Shown here one piece after another: positions 54,982 through 64,000 of a stretch of DNA of 64,000 nucleotides. The stretch is from Plantago ovata (taxonomy: Eukaryota; Streptophyta; Magnoliopsida; Lamiales; Plantaginaceae). Made by a program: the position numbers and the translations under genes. The notes under the pieces are model-generated. The model was not told the DNA's origin. It was given only the letters and a program-made list of their open reading frames with translations, and did no database searches. The stretch lies in NCBI GenBank assembly GCA_028274465.1, contig CM051457.1, forward strand, positions 69,600,496-69,664,495, given 5' to 3'. Position 1 is the stretch's first letter, and each line of letters starts with the position of its first letter.

Positions 54982-57442
54982 CACTACAAGAAATCCAAGT
55001 TTTAGCCACGGATAGGTTATATCTATTCGTGGCTACAAAAAAAATGATCCGTGGCTAAAAGAGCTTAGCCACGGATAGATCCGTTGCTAATAAGCTCGTC
55101 GCTAAACTTGGTGTAGCAGCCTACTAGCAACGAATAAATATATGTGGCTAAACTAAGCCACGGATCGGTGATTTTTTGTGACGTATAAAGGGTTGACCGG
55201 GTTGGATCCGGGCTACGGGCTTAGCCACGGATAGGTTTTATCCGTGACTAAATTTAGCCACGGATAGATTTAATCCATGGCTCAAAAATATATTTCTTTT
55301 AATTGTTTTAAATTGTAATTCACCTACAATATAATAAAAATGTTAAAACATAATTTTTTCAATGCAATAAGGGGTGCTACGAGAATCGAACTCGCGACCT
55401 CTCGCATTTAGCGAGAATCATACCACTAGACCAAACACCCATTTGCCTATGTATTTAATAGACAATGCCCCAATCTAACAAAGTAACAATACATATGAAA
55501 TACATCGTACAATAGGCAATGCCCCAATCTACATGACTTCTGTCCGGAAACCAACATATGCACAAGTGATCATAGTATATGCATCATGTAAATCATATAT
55601 TTACCGGTGCCACATCTTCAGAGAAGCCAGCATGATCACGAAGAGCATCCACTACACCTTTGTTGGAAGGGACCTTGAAGAATAATCAGAAACAAAAACG
55701 TTAAATGAAGTGTCAATGTTTAATAGAGTAAGTAACTAACTAGCATGCCGGAAACAAATACGATCATCTAGTTTAATAGATATACATACACACATAGAGG
55801 ATGTTACTATATGCAAAAAAATCAAACTTAGATAGATCATGTAGAATAGATATACATGCCAGTATATATACTTAGTAGATTCACAAATCACAAACTTAGA
55901 TACTGTATCAACACATGTGAATTATGAAAGTATAAGCAAGCAAACTTACACTACTTATAAAAATGAAACTACATCAACTCCCCTAAGTGGGTCTACTCAC
56001 CCAAAAGAATAAACACATGAAGCACCAAGTAACTTTAGCAAACACCTCCTCCACAACAAACCAAGATAAAAAAAACCTGCACCTAAAACCACAAAAACCA
56101 AAAGAGCACCCAACTCACACACAAAAGGACAGTCTTGGCCATAAATAATTTTAATCTATTTAGAAACTTACACATGTTCATGAGCTTTTGAAACATACCT
56201 CGTTGCGAGCTTTCCACGTACAAAAGCCAAAGAGTTCTTAGGCAAACAGAGAAGCATGAATAAGAAAACAACACTGTAGGTGGAAAACTATAGTAAAACA
56301 CATGTTGTAAACTAAACAATTAACTAACTAATTTAATCTAAGGCCATAATTTTATCAAATCATTATCATTATGTTCATTCAAAATTATATTTACAATAAA
56401 AACAACAAAAAATTAAATTCCATTAATTTAATTTAATCCAAAATTAACTAAATTAAACAAAATTAGAAAACAAGGATTATTTTAATTTATCATGAGTCAA
56501 AATTAACTAATCTAGAATCAATCAAAATATATTAATCAAAATACTAATTTAGATAATATCATATAAACTAGGATAATTTAACTAAATTCCATATTTTATG
56601 AAAATTAAATGAAACTAATTTCCAGATTTAACTAACTTATCAATATTAACAATTCAAAATTAAACTAACACATACATATTATTAAATATTATAATCAAAT
56701 TCAGAATCAATTTTTGCAAAAAAAAAAAAAAAAAAAAAAAATCCCCATATTTTAGGGTTTAGGGTTTGTGTTTCATACATGAAGTTTAGTGGTGGTGGCA
56801 GAGGAGAAAACAGTGGAGCAGTGGGTGGTCATGGTCGTGGTGGAGCCATCGTGCCCGTGGTGGTGGTGGGCGGTGGTCGTGGTGGAACCCGTCAATGGTC
56901 GATTCAAAGGGGGTCGTGGTGCCGCGTTCTTCTCTTAATTTGTAGTGGTGGTGGATGAGCAGTATGGAGGAGGAGGTGAGGAGGTGGTGATGTTGACGGT
57001 GATGTGGTGGCGAGGATGGACAGAGAATTGGGGGGGGGGGGAATTGGTGGTGAATTGGGATTTTGGTGAAATGAAGAAGGAGATCTCGTTTCCAGATCTA
57101 TAATCAGATTTAGTCACGAATAGAATCTATTCGTGGCTAATTAGCCACAGATAGAATCTATTCGTGGCTAATTAGCCACGGATAGATTTATCCATGGCTA
57201 AAGTTAATTTTTGTTTTTCGTTATTTAAAAAGGTCAACAGTTTAGCATCCGTGGCGAATTTAGCTACGGATATAATCTATCAGTGGCTAAATCCCGCGAA
57301 CTCGGGCCTAAACACGCACGAACTGAGCGTTCAGACTCAGTTCGTGGCTATCCGTGGCTAAAACACCGATTTGTAGCTAAATTTAACCACGGATAGTATC
57401 CGTCGCTACGAGTGGTGGCTATTTTCAGGATTTCTTGTAGTG
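54982..57442. mobile_element. Non-autonomous CACTA (En/Spm) transposon, 2461 bp
   Basis: Ends CACTACAAGAAATCC and, inverted, CACTACAAGAAATCC: perfect 15-bp inverted repeats with the CACTA signature. Flanked by AAA on both sides (3-bp target duplication, as known for CACTA). Both subterminal regions hold many copies, in both orientations, of GCCACGGATAG (54996-55290 and 57110-57410), the expected transposase-binding arrays. The interior has a tRNA-Pro-like pseudogene, AT-rich DNA, a run of about 27 A (56716-56742) and a GGTGG-rich stretch (56780-57060), but no transposase. Confidence 0.93.
55371..55440 (-). pseudogene. tRNA-Pro-like gene with a five-base anticodon loop
   Basis: On the minus strand the 70-base sequence folds as a tRNA: acceptor GGGTGTT/AGCACCC, A box TGGTCTAGTGGTA, anticodon stem CTCGC/GCGAG, T-arm with B box GTTCGATTC. 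It resembles plant tRNA-Pro closely, but the anticodon loop is TAAAT, two bases short and with no proline anticodon. It sits inside the CACTA element, probably as captured host DNA. Confidence 0.7.
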
Positions 57443-57856
57443 AAATAAGTTACACACTGTGTCCTTATGCGTACAACCTTATTCCTACGCGCTAGGCACT
57501 GCTCTAGCTCTTGGCATGCGTTCTTTCCGCGAGGCGGAGTCTTCTCTATTGCTCGCAGGGCCGCACTGCGGTCCCTTACTTTAGCAAGCCTTCTTCCTGC
57601 GGAATGAGCCTAATTAGCCTAAGTCCTGGCAGGTCTTCTTGCGTACCCGTGGCCTGGCGGTGGTCCGCGAGTGATATGGGTGGATATTATATGTTATATT
57701 GATTATTATGAAAAGAAACGGAAAACCACAAAGGTAGGACTGTTCTATTTAATATGAAATGTTAATTTTTACTCTTCTCAGTCAATTTGTTTTTTAAATG
57801 AGAGATCAATTATTGGCAAAAAACAATGAAATCAATTGTGTGTCTCTCCAAAACCA
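57443..57856. other. Unassigned sequence right of the CACTA element
   Basis: CG-rich first half with CTTTCCGCGAGGCGGAGTCT, then AT-rich. Small ORFs without recognisable product. Continues the repeat of 54591-54981. Confidence 0.4.
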
Positions 57857-58060
57857 CAATAGGGGTAATTAATAGAAGTTATAAGGTGGTCTAGCGGAAG
57901 GGAGTTAAGATGGTGAAAGGGCAGGTGCATGGTTCGATCTCTAACGGAGACATAATGCGGTTTAGGTGTGAAGTTATAAGGTGGTTTAGAATGTTGTATA
58001 GTAGTACTATAGGAGTAAATGTAATATTTTCCCTTTAAAAAACAATTGGGGTAATTTATA
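57857..58060 (+). mobile_element. tRNA-derived SINE, copy 2
   Basis: Body 57875-58042, homologous to 22354-22538: GAAGTTATAAGGTGGTCTAG with A box TGGTCTAGCGGA and B box GGTTCGATCT (one change from the other copy). Short A-rich tail. Imperfect 18-bp target duplications (57857-57874 and 58043-58060, two mismatches) show an older insertion. Confidence 0.8.
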
Positions 58061-58246
58061 ACTACTAGCTTTAATGGGATGCCATCTATCTATATACTAA
58101 AGGAGAAAGATTTCAAGCTTCCTCCTTAATTCATGCCCTCATTTTTTACATGTGGCACAATCTTTCATCACTATTGGTCAATTATTTTATTCTTGCCACA
58201 TGTCTTAAATCTATTCATCTAATTTACAATTCTACATTTCACCATA
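58061..58246. other. AT-rich spacer before element I
   Basis: No gene. TCTATATACTAAAGGAG at about 58096-58112 resembles a Helitron 5' end, but no partner end was found. Confidence 0.3.
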
Positions 58247-59049
58247 TGTTGGTGTTAAAATATGTCCAGTCCGCATGTACGAACTGGAGCGGTCTACGAG
58301 CGCGACAAGGCATCAAGGGCCGTCCCTCAAGGGGCGCGACCACACCCTAGTATGTCACTTGAGTGTGGCTCGGCCAACATACGGTCCGACCATCACTATG
58401 AGGCCGACCCTCAAGATAAGCTCACTACAAGGATAAGACAGCTGGGGGCTCGAGGAGCATCTCTAGGGCTCGAGGAGGACCTTACGTCAAGGCGACACCC
58501 TCCAAAAGAGACTAGGCAGAGCACTACTCGGACTGTGGAGCGCGAGGATGGCACGAGGACCCCGGCCGACCACCCCTGGTCAGTCCTTGGGAGGCCCGCC
58601 TTCCAGAATCTTCCATAAGACCCGAAAAGTCAATAATGCCCTTCTAACCCTCGTCAAGGTGTTTGGGTCAAAGCCCATGGACCTCCTTAATGGGTTGGGC
58701 CAAAGAAGACCTCCATCTCATCCGGACACTTGTCACGATACTACATAAAGTGATAATAAAATACTACAAGTATATAAGGGGACACATTCATTATCCACTG
58801 GGTAAGCAATAATAGCTCTCACCTACTACTCACCTACACACAATATTTCTCTCACTAGGGAAGTCATCAATTCCCTACACGTAAAGTCGTCAATCCGGTC
58901 TGATATCTTTCAGACCGGGCAAGAGACACTAACCCCCCTCCAGTCTCTTTTAGATACGAGGACGCTACGTGAAGAACACTTGATATTATCAGAGGAAGAC
59001 TACACAAAGAAGACCTAAGTAGTTTCCTTTGACGAATTATCCTTCAACA
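58247..59049 (+). repeat. 5' LTR of element I
   Basis: 803 bp, TGTTGGTG to TTCAACA. TATA box TATATAAGG at about 58771-58779. Markedly more GC-rich than the DNA to its left. The preceding bases CCATA (58242-58246) are the presumed target duplication. The 3' LTR is outside the window. Confidence 0.8.
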
Positions 59050-59051
59050 TT

Positions 59052-59069
59052 TGGTGCCGTGTGTGGGAA
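59052..59069 (+). promoter_or_regulatory. Primer-binding site of element I
   Basis: TGGTGCCGTGTGTGGGAA, two bases after the LTR. It differs by two bases from the TGGCGCCGTCTGTGGGAA common in Tat-type elements. Confidence 0.75.
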
Positions 59070-59138
59070 TCTGATCGAAAGGTCATTTCTATCCCTACTG
59101 GTCGAGCCGAGACACTCTCCTCGTGACGCTTCACGAAG

Positions 59139-61173
59139 ATGCCTGCCCGAAGAAGCAATCGAATTGCTAACGCAGCACCCAGGAACCCTCCTCGCCCAAG
59201 GGGCCGTCCCACTTTAAATGGTCGAGGAGGAGGACGGGTAGCTGCCTCAAGGGCACCTAGAAATAACAATGTTGAGAGGAATCAATATAAGATGGAGGGG
59301 GCATTCACCAATGTCACGAACTCCCAAGTAGAAAGATCGGGTGAAAATAATCCCCAAGGCTTCCCAGCTGGAAGTGCTTATGGAGCATTAAGAGTCACAA
59401 ACAATGTCGCGCCAAGAGGACATCCTCCTCATGTAGCAATGAATCCTCCTCACATAGCAGTGAATCCTCCTCAGCCAGCCGCATTGAACTTCACCCTTCC
59501 TAACGGACGCGTAGTCCGACCATCAGACTTTGGGATGGGCGAAGCTCAATACGGCTTGTTCCTTCTCACTTTGCAAGGATACGTAGGAGATAATGAGGCT
59601 GCTAGAGTCAATGCAGAACTCCAAGCCCGAGGAGTACAACAATCCCAAGTACAGGAGCAACCTCGTGATACTTTGGTGGCGCCTCGTCAATCCCAACCAA
59701 GAGCACCTCTAGTTCAAGATGAAGCACACTCAAGAGCCAACACAAGGCCGATCCAATCTAGACTTGGACCCTCAAGAGTCCAATCTAGGTTAGGACCACA
59801 AGGTGCCCCGGATGATTTGAGAGATCTAGTTGACAGGAGGATACGCGCGTCACTGCAAAATGTAGTTCCTCAAGAGAACCAAGCTCAGGTGTTCCCTACG
59901 CCAACCACTCTCCCAAACCAAGTCACGCCCAACCAAGTAACTCCTCAGAATCAACCAGAGGCGGTGGCGGAAAACAATGCTTTGAGAACCATAGCTGAGG
60001 TAACCCCTTACTCTGGAAGAACTCAACGCAAGGAAGACCGCACTTGATGCTCAAATAGAAACCCTACGAGGGAACGTGCAAGAAAAGGAGCAAGACCAAG
60101 ATCCAAGTCCGTTGTGCGACGAGATAAGCAACCATCAAGCAAAAATCGAGAGAGGCTTCCCTACTTTCGAAAGCTATGATGGAACAAGTTGTCCAAATGA
60201 CTACTTGGTGAGATTTGGTACCAAAATGGATGGGTATGGTCATGATTCAAAGACCAAAGCACTACTCTTCCCGGATAACCTCTCAGGAGAAGCCATGAAA
60301 TGGTGGTCGCGCCTTCCTCAGCGCTCGATCAAGTCCTATAGAGATCTCTGCAAAGAGTTCTCTAAGCGATTCAAGAAGGTCATGAACACCAAGAGAAGAG
60401 TGAGATACTTAGCCGAAATTGTTCAGAAGAATAATGAGGATCTCAGGGACTTCATCAACCGTTTTCATGAAGCAGCCCTCCAAGTTGAAGACCACTCGAT
60501 CAATGAAAGGAAAGAATACTTGTATGGTAACACTACAAATGTCAACTTCCAAGAGATGCTCTCAGCATCATGTGTCGAGAGTGAAGCTCAACTGGCAAAA
60601 GTTTGCAAGGATTTCCTCGAGGCGGAGGAATTCCGAAAAACAGTCACCGTGAGAACCAATCCTCCCAACGAAAAAGGGAAGGAAAAAGAAAGGGAGAAGG
60701 AATATCCTCCAAGGCCACAAAATCACGGAAAGCAAAGAAGGGATCAAAAGCATGGTTTGATCAAGGAGGGTCCCTCAAGAAACGAGTTTCGATACAAGAG
60801 GACTCCTCCGATGAGGTCTCTTCCAAGGAGATATAGAAACTACATAGACTTAAATAGACCAAGATCTGACATCTTGAATTATATAGTCTCGAGGAAGCTA
60901 GACGTCACATGGCCACCTCCGATCCAAGAGAACCGAAAGAACAAAAGTTTGGAGAAATTTTGCCAATTTCACAAAGGAAAGGGGCATACTTCTGATGAGT
61001 GCGTCGAGCTCAAGAACGAAATTGAGAGGATGATACGCAATGGACAATTGGTCAACTATATTCGGAAGGAAGAACCTCTAGCAATCCTCCCTCCACCACC
61101 ACAAGTGGAGATCGAGCACCACCCCCAAGGGAATCATCGTTATGATGGTATTCATAATTTCAGTAATTATTAG
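59139..61173 (+). pseudogene. gag of Tat-type element I, one frameshift
   Basis: ATG at 59139. N-terminus basic, with PRPRGRPTLNG, an AT-hook-like RGRP core, then a Q/P/R-rich region. A shift near 60005 lies within a short predicted coiled coil. The second frame has the retrotransposon gag domain (RGFPTFESYDGTSCPNDYLV, FPDNLSGEAMKWWSRLPQRS, FINRFHEAALQVED) and a zinc-finger-like CQFHKGKGHTSDEC in which the second cysteine is histidine, as is common in Tat Gag. A TAG at 61171 ends it; the same frame runs on to 61285. Gag forms the particle. Confidence 0.85.
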
Positions 61174-61283
61174 AATCGTCCCGTGAATGGAAGCATCCAT
61201 ACTCTTAGGATCGTCGGAGGACCCGCGGGAGGCAACACTCGAAATCAGAGGGAGATCACAGCCGATAATCTCAAATTCGAGAT

Positions 61284-61916
61284 GTGAAGTATGCCCATGT
61301 TGCACAACCAGGAACCAACGTGATCTCTTTTGATGATAGTGAACTACCTCTGAGACACGCCGGAGGAGGAAGCATCTACGACCCATGTGTTCCGCTAGTG
61401 GTATCCCTTGATGTTCAGTCTTACAACTTAGGAAGGATCCTCGTCGACACCGGAAGTTCGGCTAACTTAATCTTCACGGGTACTTTGAAGAGGATGCATA
61501 TGAACCCAAGGGAAGGTCTTAGAGAAGTGAGGAGTGCCCTGGTAGGTTTCGGAGGACAACCCATCATGCCCCTAGGAATGATCAATTTGACGGTCTCAAT
61601 GGGGAGTGCTTCGCGAAGAGTAACTCAACACGTTCCCTTTGTGGTCGTAGACATGCCCTTCGACCACTTCGCGGTCTTGGGTAGACCTGCCCTCTCTCAA
61701 TTCCGAGTTGTAGTATCTACGGTCCACAACAAGTTGAAGTTCCCCACTCCATTGGGGATTGGCCAAGAAGAGGGAAACATAAGAGAAGCATGGGAATGCT
61801 ACAGTATGTCGGCAAAATTCACTTCCAAGGTGGCCATCGGAGAGCCGAATCCAGGCCAGTCGCTCGAGGAGAAACCCTTAGTTCATCATGCTCCTTACCA
61901 TATTTATACGGTTTGA
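61284..61916 (+). CDS. Aspartic protease of element I
   Basis: Retropepsin-like domain: active site ILVDTGSSANLIFTGTLKRM (about 61435-61495), then VRSALVGFGGQPIMPLGMIN and HFAVLGRPALSQFRVVVST, the second hallmark loop. It would mature the polyprotein. It opens without a usual start, as an internal part of Gag-Pol, and stops at a TGA at 61914, from where RT lies in another frame (from 61958), so a frameshift lies between. Confidence 0.82.
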   Translation: MKYAHVAQPGTNVISFDDSELPLRHAGGGSIYDPCVPLVVSLDVQSYNLGRILVDTGSSANLIFTGTLKRMHMNPREGLREVRSALVGFGGQPIMPLGMINLTVSMGSASRRVTQHVPFVVVDMPFDHFAVLGRPALSQFRVVVSTVHNKLKFPTPLGIGQEEGNIREAWECYSMSAKFTSKVAIGEPNPGQSLEEKPLVHHAPYHIYTV

Positions 61917-61957
61917 AGAGTGAAGAAAAAGTCAAAAAAGCCGAGTCCGTCACTTAG

Positions 61958-64000
61958 GCGAAGGAAAGCTATCCAAAACAAAGAGAGAGAGATACCCTAG
62001 TAGGAGCTGTTAAGGAGCTCGAGGAGTATCAAGTTATACCCCCAGTACCACCATCTTCCAAGAAGAAGAAATTCTTCGAGGAAAGCAAGATAGAAGCAAG
62101 AGAAACCCTCAAAGAAATTCAAATTGTCGAAGGAAGTGCCGACAAGGTTACAAAGATTGGTACCGAAATGACTACTGAAGTAAGAATGAAGCTCATTCAA
62201 TGTTTGAGAGATAACAACGACATCTTCGCATGGAGTACCGAGGACCTCAAGGGGATTGACCCAAGAGTCGCGGTTCACCGTCTGAACGTCGATCTGTCAA
62301 TCACCCATATTCGAGAAAAGCGAAGAGACTTCAGTGCGGAAGACAATGCCATCATTGAGGCAGAAGTGCAAAGATTGCTTAAGGCTGGTCACATCAAAGA
62401 AGTAAGATACTCCGACTGGGTTTGCAATGTAGTCCTCATGGAGAAGGGACCCGGCAAGTGGAGGATGTGCAACAACTTCACAAGGCTTAACAAGTTCTGC
62501 CCGAAGGATCCCTACCCACTTCCCCGGATCGACCAGTTGGTCGATTCCACAGCAGGATGTGCCCTCTTGAGTTTCATGGATGCATACCAGGGGTTCTACC
62601 AAGTCAAAATGGCCAAAGATAATGTGCCGAAGACCGCCTTCTTTGCAAACGGAAATGTATATTGCTTCAACGTGATGCCTTTTTGTCTCAAAAACGCCAG
62701 AGCAACCTACCAAAGGTTGGTTAACAAAATGTTCAAGGAGGAACTCGGAAAAATGATGGAAGTATATGTCGATGACATGCTAGTCAAGAGTAAGACCGAG
62801 GAGCAACACGTAGGATACCTGGCAAAATGCTCCTCGATCTTGAGGAAGTATGGCATGAAGCTCAATCCGGCGAAATGTACCTTCGGAGTCAAAGGTGGGA
62901 AGTTCCTCGGTTACATGGTAACGGAAAGAGGAATAGAAGCAAACCCCGAGAAAATCAAGGCCATCCTCGATCTTCCTCAACCCCAAACCATCAATGAGGT
63001 ACAACAGTTGGTTGGGAAGTCTATCGCCTTGAGTAGGTTTATCTCAAGATCCGCCGAGAAGAACCTTCCGTTCTTCAAAGTTTTGAGAAAGAGCAACCAC
63101 TTCGAGTGGACAAAGGAGTGCGAGGAAGCATTCGAGAAACTCAAAGAGTATCTACTCTCCCATCCGCTCTTATCAAAACCTATGGAAGGAGAATTACTTT
63201 ACTTGTACTTGGCAGCAATGGGGGAAGCCATTAGCTCGGTCTTGGTGAGAATCCAAGGAAACGACCACTTGCCCATCTACTACTTGAGCAAGGTACTTGC
63301 TGGAGACGAGACACGTTATATGGATATAGAGAGGCTATCCTTCGTTGTTGTCTACACGGCGAGGAGACTGAAGCCCTACTTCGGAGCTGATAAGGTTGTG
63401 GTCCTGACGAAGCAACCTCTCAAGCAAGTCCTCGGAAAGCCGGAAAACTCAGGAAGACTAGCAAGATGGGCAATCGCGTTGAGCGAGTATGACATTGACT
63501 ACCAAGCACCATTAGCCAAAAAAGCCCAAGTTATTGCCGACTTACTCGTAGAGTATCCCTCTAAGGAAGTGTCAGAGGAAAACCCCCCAGAAAGCCAAAA
63601 TGTCACGATGATGGTCGAGGAGCGACCACTACAGAGTGAGGCAATGCAAGTTTTAGAAGATGCCCTGAAAGAACTCAAAGAGATGTCACAGACAAAAAGA
63701 AAAAGGCATGAAGTGTTCCTAGCAGAAAAAATCGAGGAGCCTATGGGTAAGAAGAACGTCTCTTCGAAACCCAAAGAGCTCAACGACCACGGGGATGTCT
63801 GGATTCTTCATGTTGATGGATCTTCCTCGGGAAAAAATGGCGGGATAGGAATATACTTCAAAAGTCCTGGAGGAGCAGAGCTCGAGTACGCCGTTACTCT
63901 AAGCTTTCCGGTCTCCAACAATGAAGCTGAGTATGAGGCTATCCTCATAGCTCTACGTATGGCAAAAGCACTTGAAGTGAAGAAGCTCCACCTCTTCACT
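61958..64000 (+). CDS. Reverse transcriptase, RNase H and second RNase H of element I (open at window end)
   Basis: Open for 681 codons to the window edge. RT: KAGHIKEVRYSDWVCNVVLM, KWRMCNNFTRLNKFCPKDPY, LLSFMDAYQGFYQVKM (first catalytic aspartate), FCLKNARATYQRLVNKMF and the intact catalytic YVDD at 62764-62775, then LGYMVTERGIEANPEKIKAI. Ty3-type RNase H: AISSVLVRIQGNDHLPIYYL to YDIDYQAPLAKKAQVIADLL, with some acidic residues replaced. After a charged linker a second RNase H begins at ILHVDGSSSGKNGGIGIYFK and NNEAEYEAILIALRMAK, the archaeal-type domain known from Tat elements. Antisense ORFs here are shadows of this gene. Confidence 0.87.

Larger units (their letters stand above)
58247..64000 (+). 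mobile_element. Element I: Tat-type Ty3/Gypsy retrotransposon, 5' part
   Basis: LTR (58247-59049), PBS, gag, protease, RT, RNase H and the start of a second RNase H, all in one orientation; it continues past the window end, where integrase and the 3' LTR would be. The second, archaeal-type RNase H and the TGGCGCCGTCTGTGGGAA-like PBS place it in the Tat lineage (established knowledge). Frames of gag, protease and RT differ, so the copy is decayed. Confidence 0.9.

Noticed and set aside
56753-56768. Telomere-like TTTAGGG repeats
   Set aside because: Only two units; common by chance in plant DNA and too short for an interstitial telomeric repeat.
58262-58618. ORFs in the LTR of element I
   Set aside because: Lie upstream of the TATA box in the U3 part; composition follows the GC-rich LTR and no family is recognised.
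62297-63999. Antisense ORFs on the minus strand
   Set aside because: They are shadows of the RT/RNase H frame of element I, which is open on the plus strand to the window end.

Overview
This window is repeat-dense nuclear DNA of a flowering plant, most likely a eudicot. The evidence is plant-type LTR retrotransposons (Athila-like and Tat-like Ty3/Gypsy, Sirevirus-like and other Ty1/copia), a BED-finger hAT element, a CACTA element, Stowaway and Mutator-type MITEs, and tRNA-derived SINEs. No intact single-copy host gene is visible. The only host-gene candidate is a short first exon with two G-boxes, cut by the hAT element. The setting resembles heterochromatin built by repeated insertion of elements into one another.

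Left block (1-15849). Four retroelements are stacked. A Sirevirus-like copia tail (E, 12699-15849, + strand) is broken by an Athila-type LTR end (D, 12374-12698). D is in turn broken by an Athila-like element (B, 7708-12373, - strand: gag, protease, start of RT). B's RT is broken by a second Athila-like element (A, 1-7707, - strand: gag, protease and a 3' env-like ORF, with no RT or integrase). The left ends of A, B and D lie outside the window.

Middle-left (15850-22648). AT-rich DNA carries tandem repeats, a 257-bp Stowaway MITE (18115-18371), a 2-kb hAT element with a split, truncated transposase gene (18696-20681), a decayed RNase H fragment on the - strand, and a SINE with a perfect 17-bp target duplication.

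Central block (22649-54585). This is a nested stack that can be dated relatively from its target-site duplications. An old degenerate copia element (G, TSD GACAC) contains a minus-strand solo-LTR-like insert (H). H contains a Sirevirus-like copia element (F, 26932-49791, TSD GTTTC). F contains an antisense solo LTR of its own family (33614-35258, TSD GATGG) and a gag-only Athila derivative (C, 36255-41933, TSD GGCAC). Without its inserts F is about 15.5 kb. It has gag, protease, integrase, RT and RNase H, an array of short palindromes after pol, and a 5.3-kb third ORF of unknown function. That ORF carries three intron-like segments and a conserved C-terminal domain shared with E. H also holds a 648-bp Mutator-like MITE.

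Right block (54586-64000). A CACTA element (54982-57442) carries a tRNA-Pro-like pseudogene. A second SINE copy follows, then the 5' part of a Tat-type Ty3/Gypsy element (I, 58247 to the window end) with LTR, PBS, gag, protease, RT, RNase H and the start of a second, archaeal-type RNase H.

Almost every coding region has nonsense changes or frameshifts. The least damaged are gag of B, the integrase ORF of F and the RT/RNase H ORF of I. The most unusual signals are a family of GCGANTCGC palindromes shared by all Athila-type elements here, the intron-like repeats in the F third ORF, the palindrome array in F, and dense TTGCTGA motifs throughout the Sirevirus copies.
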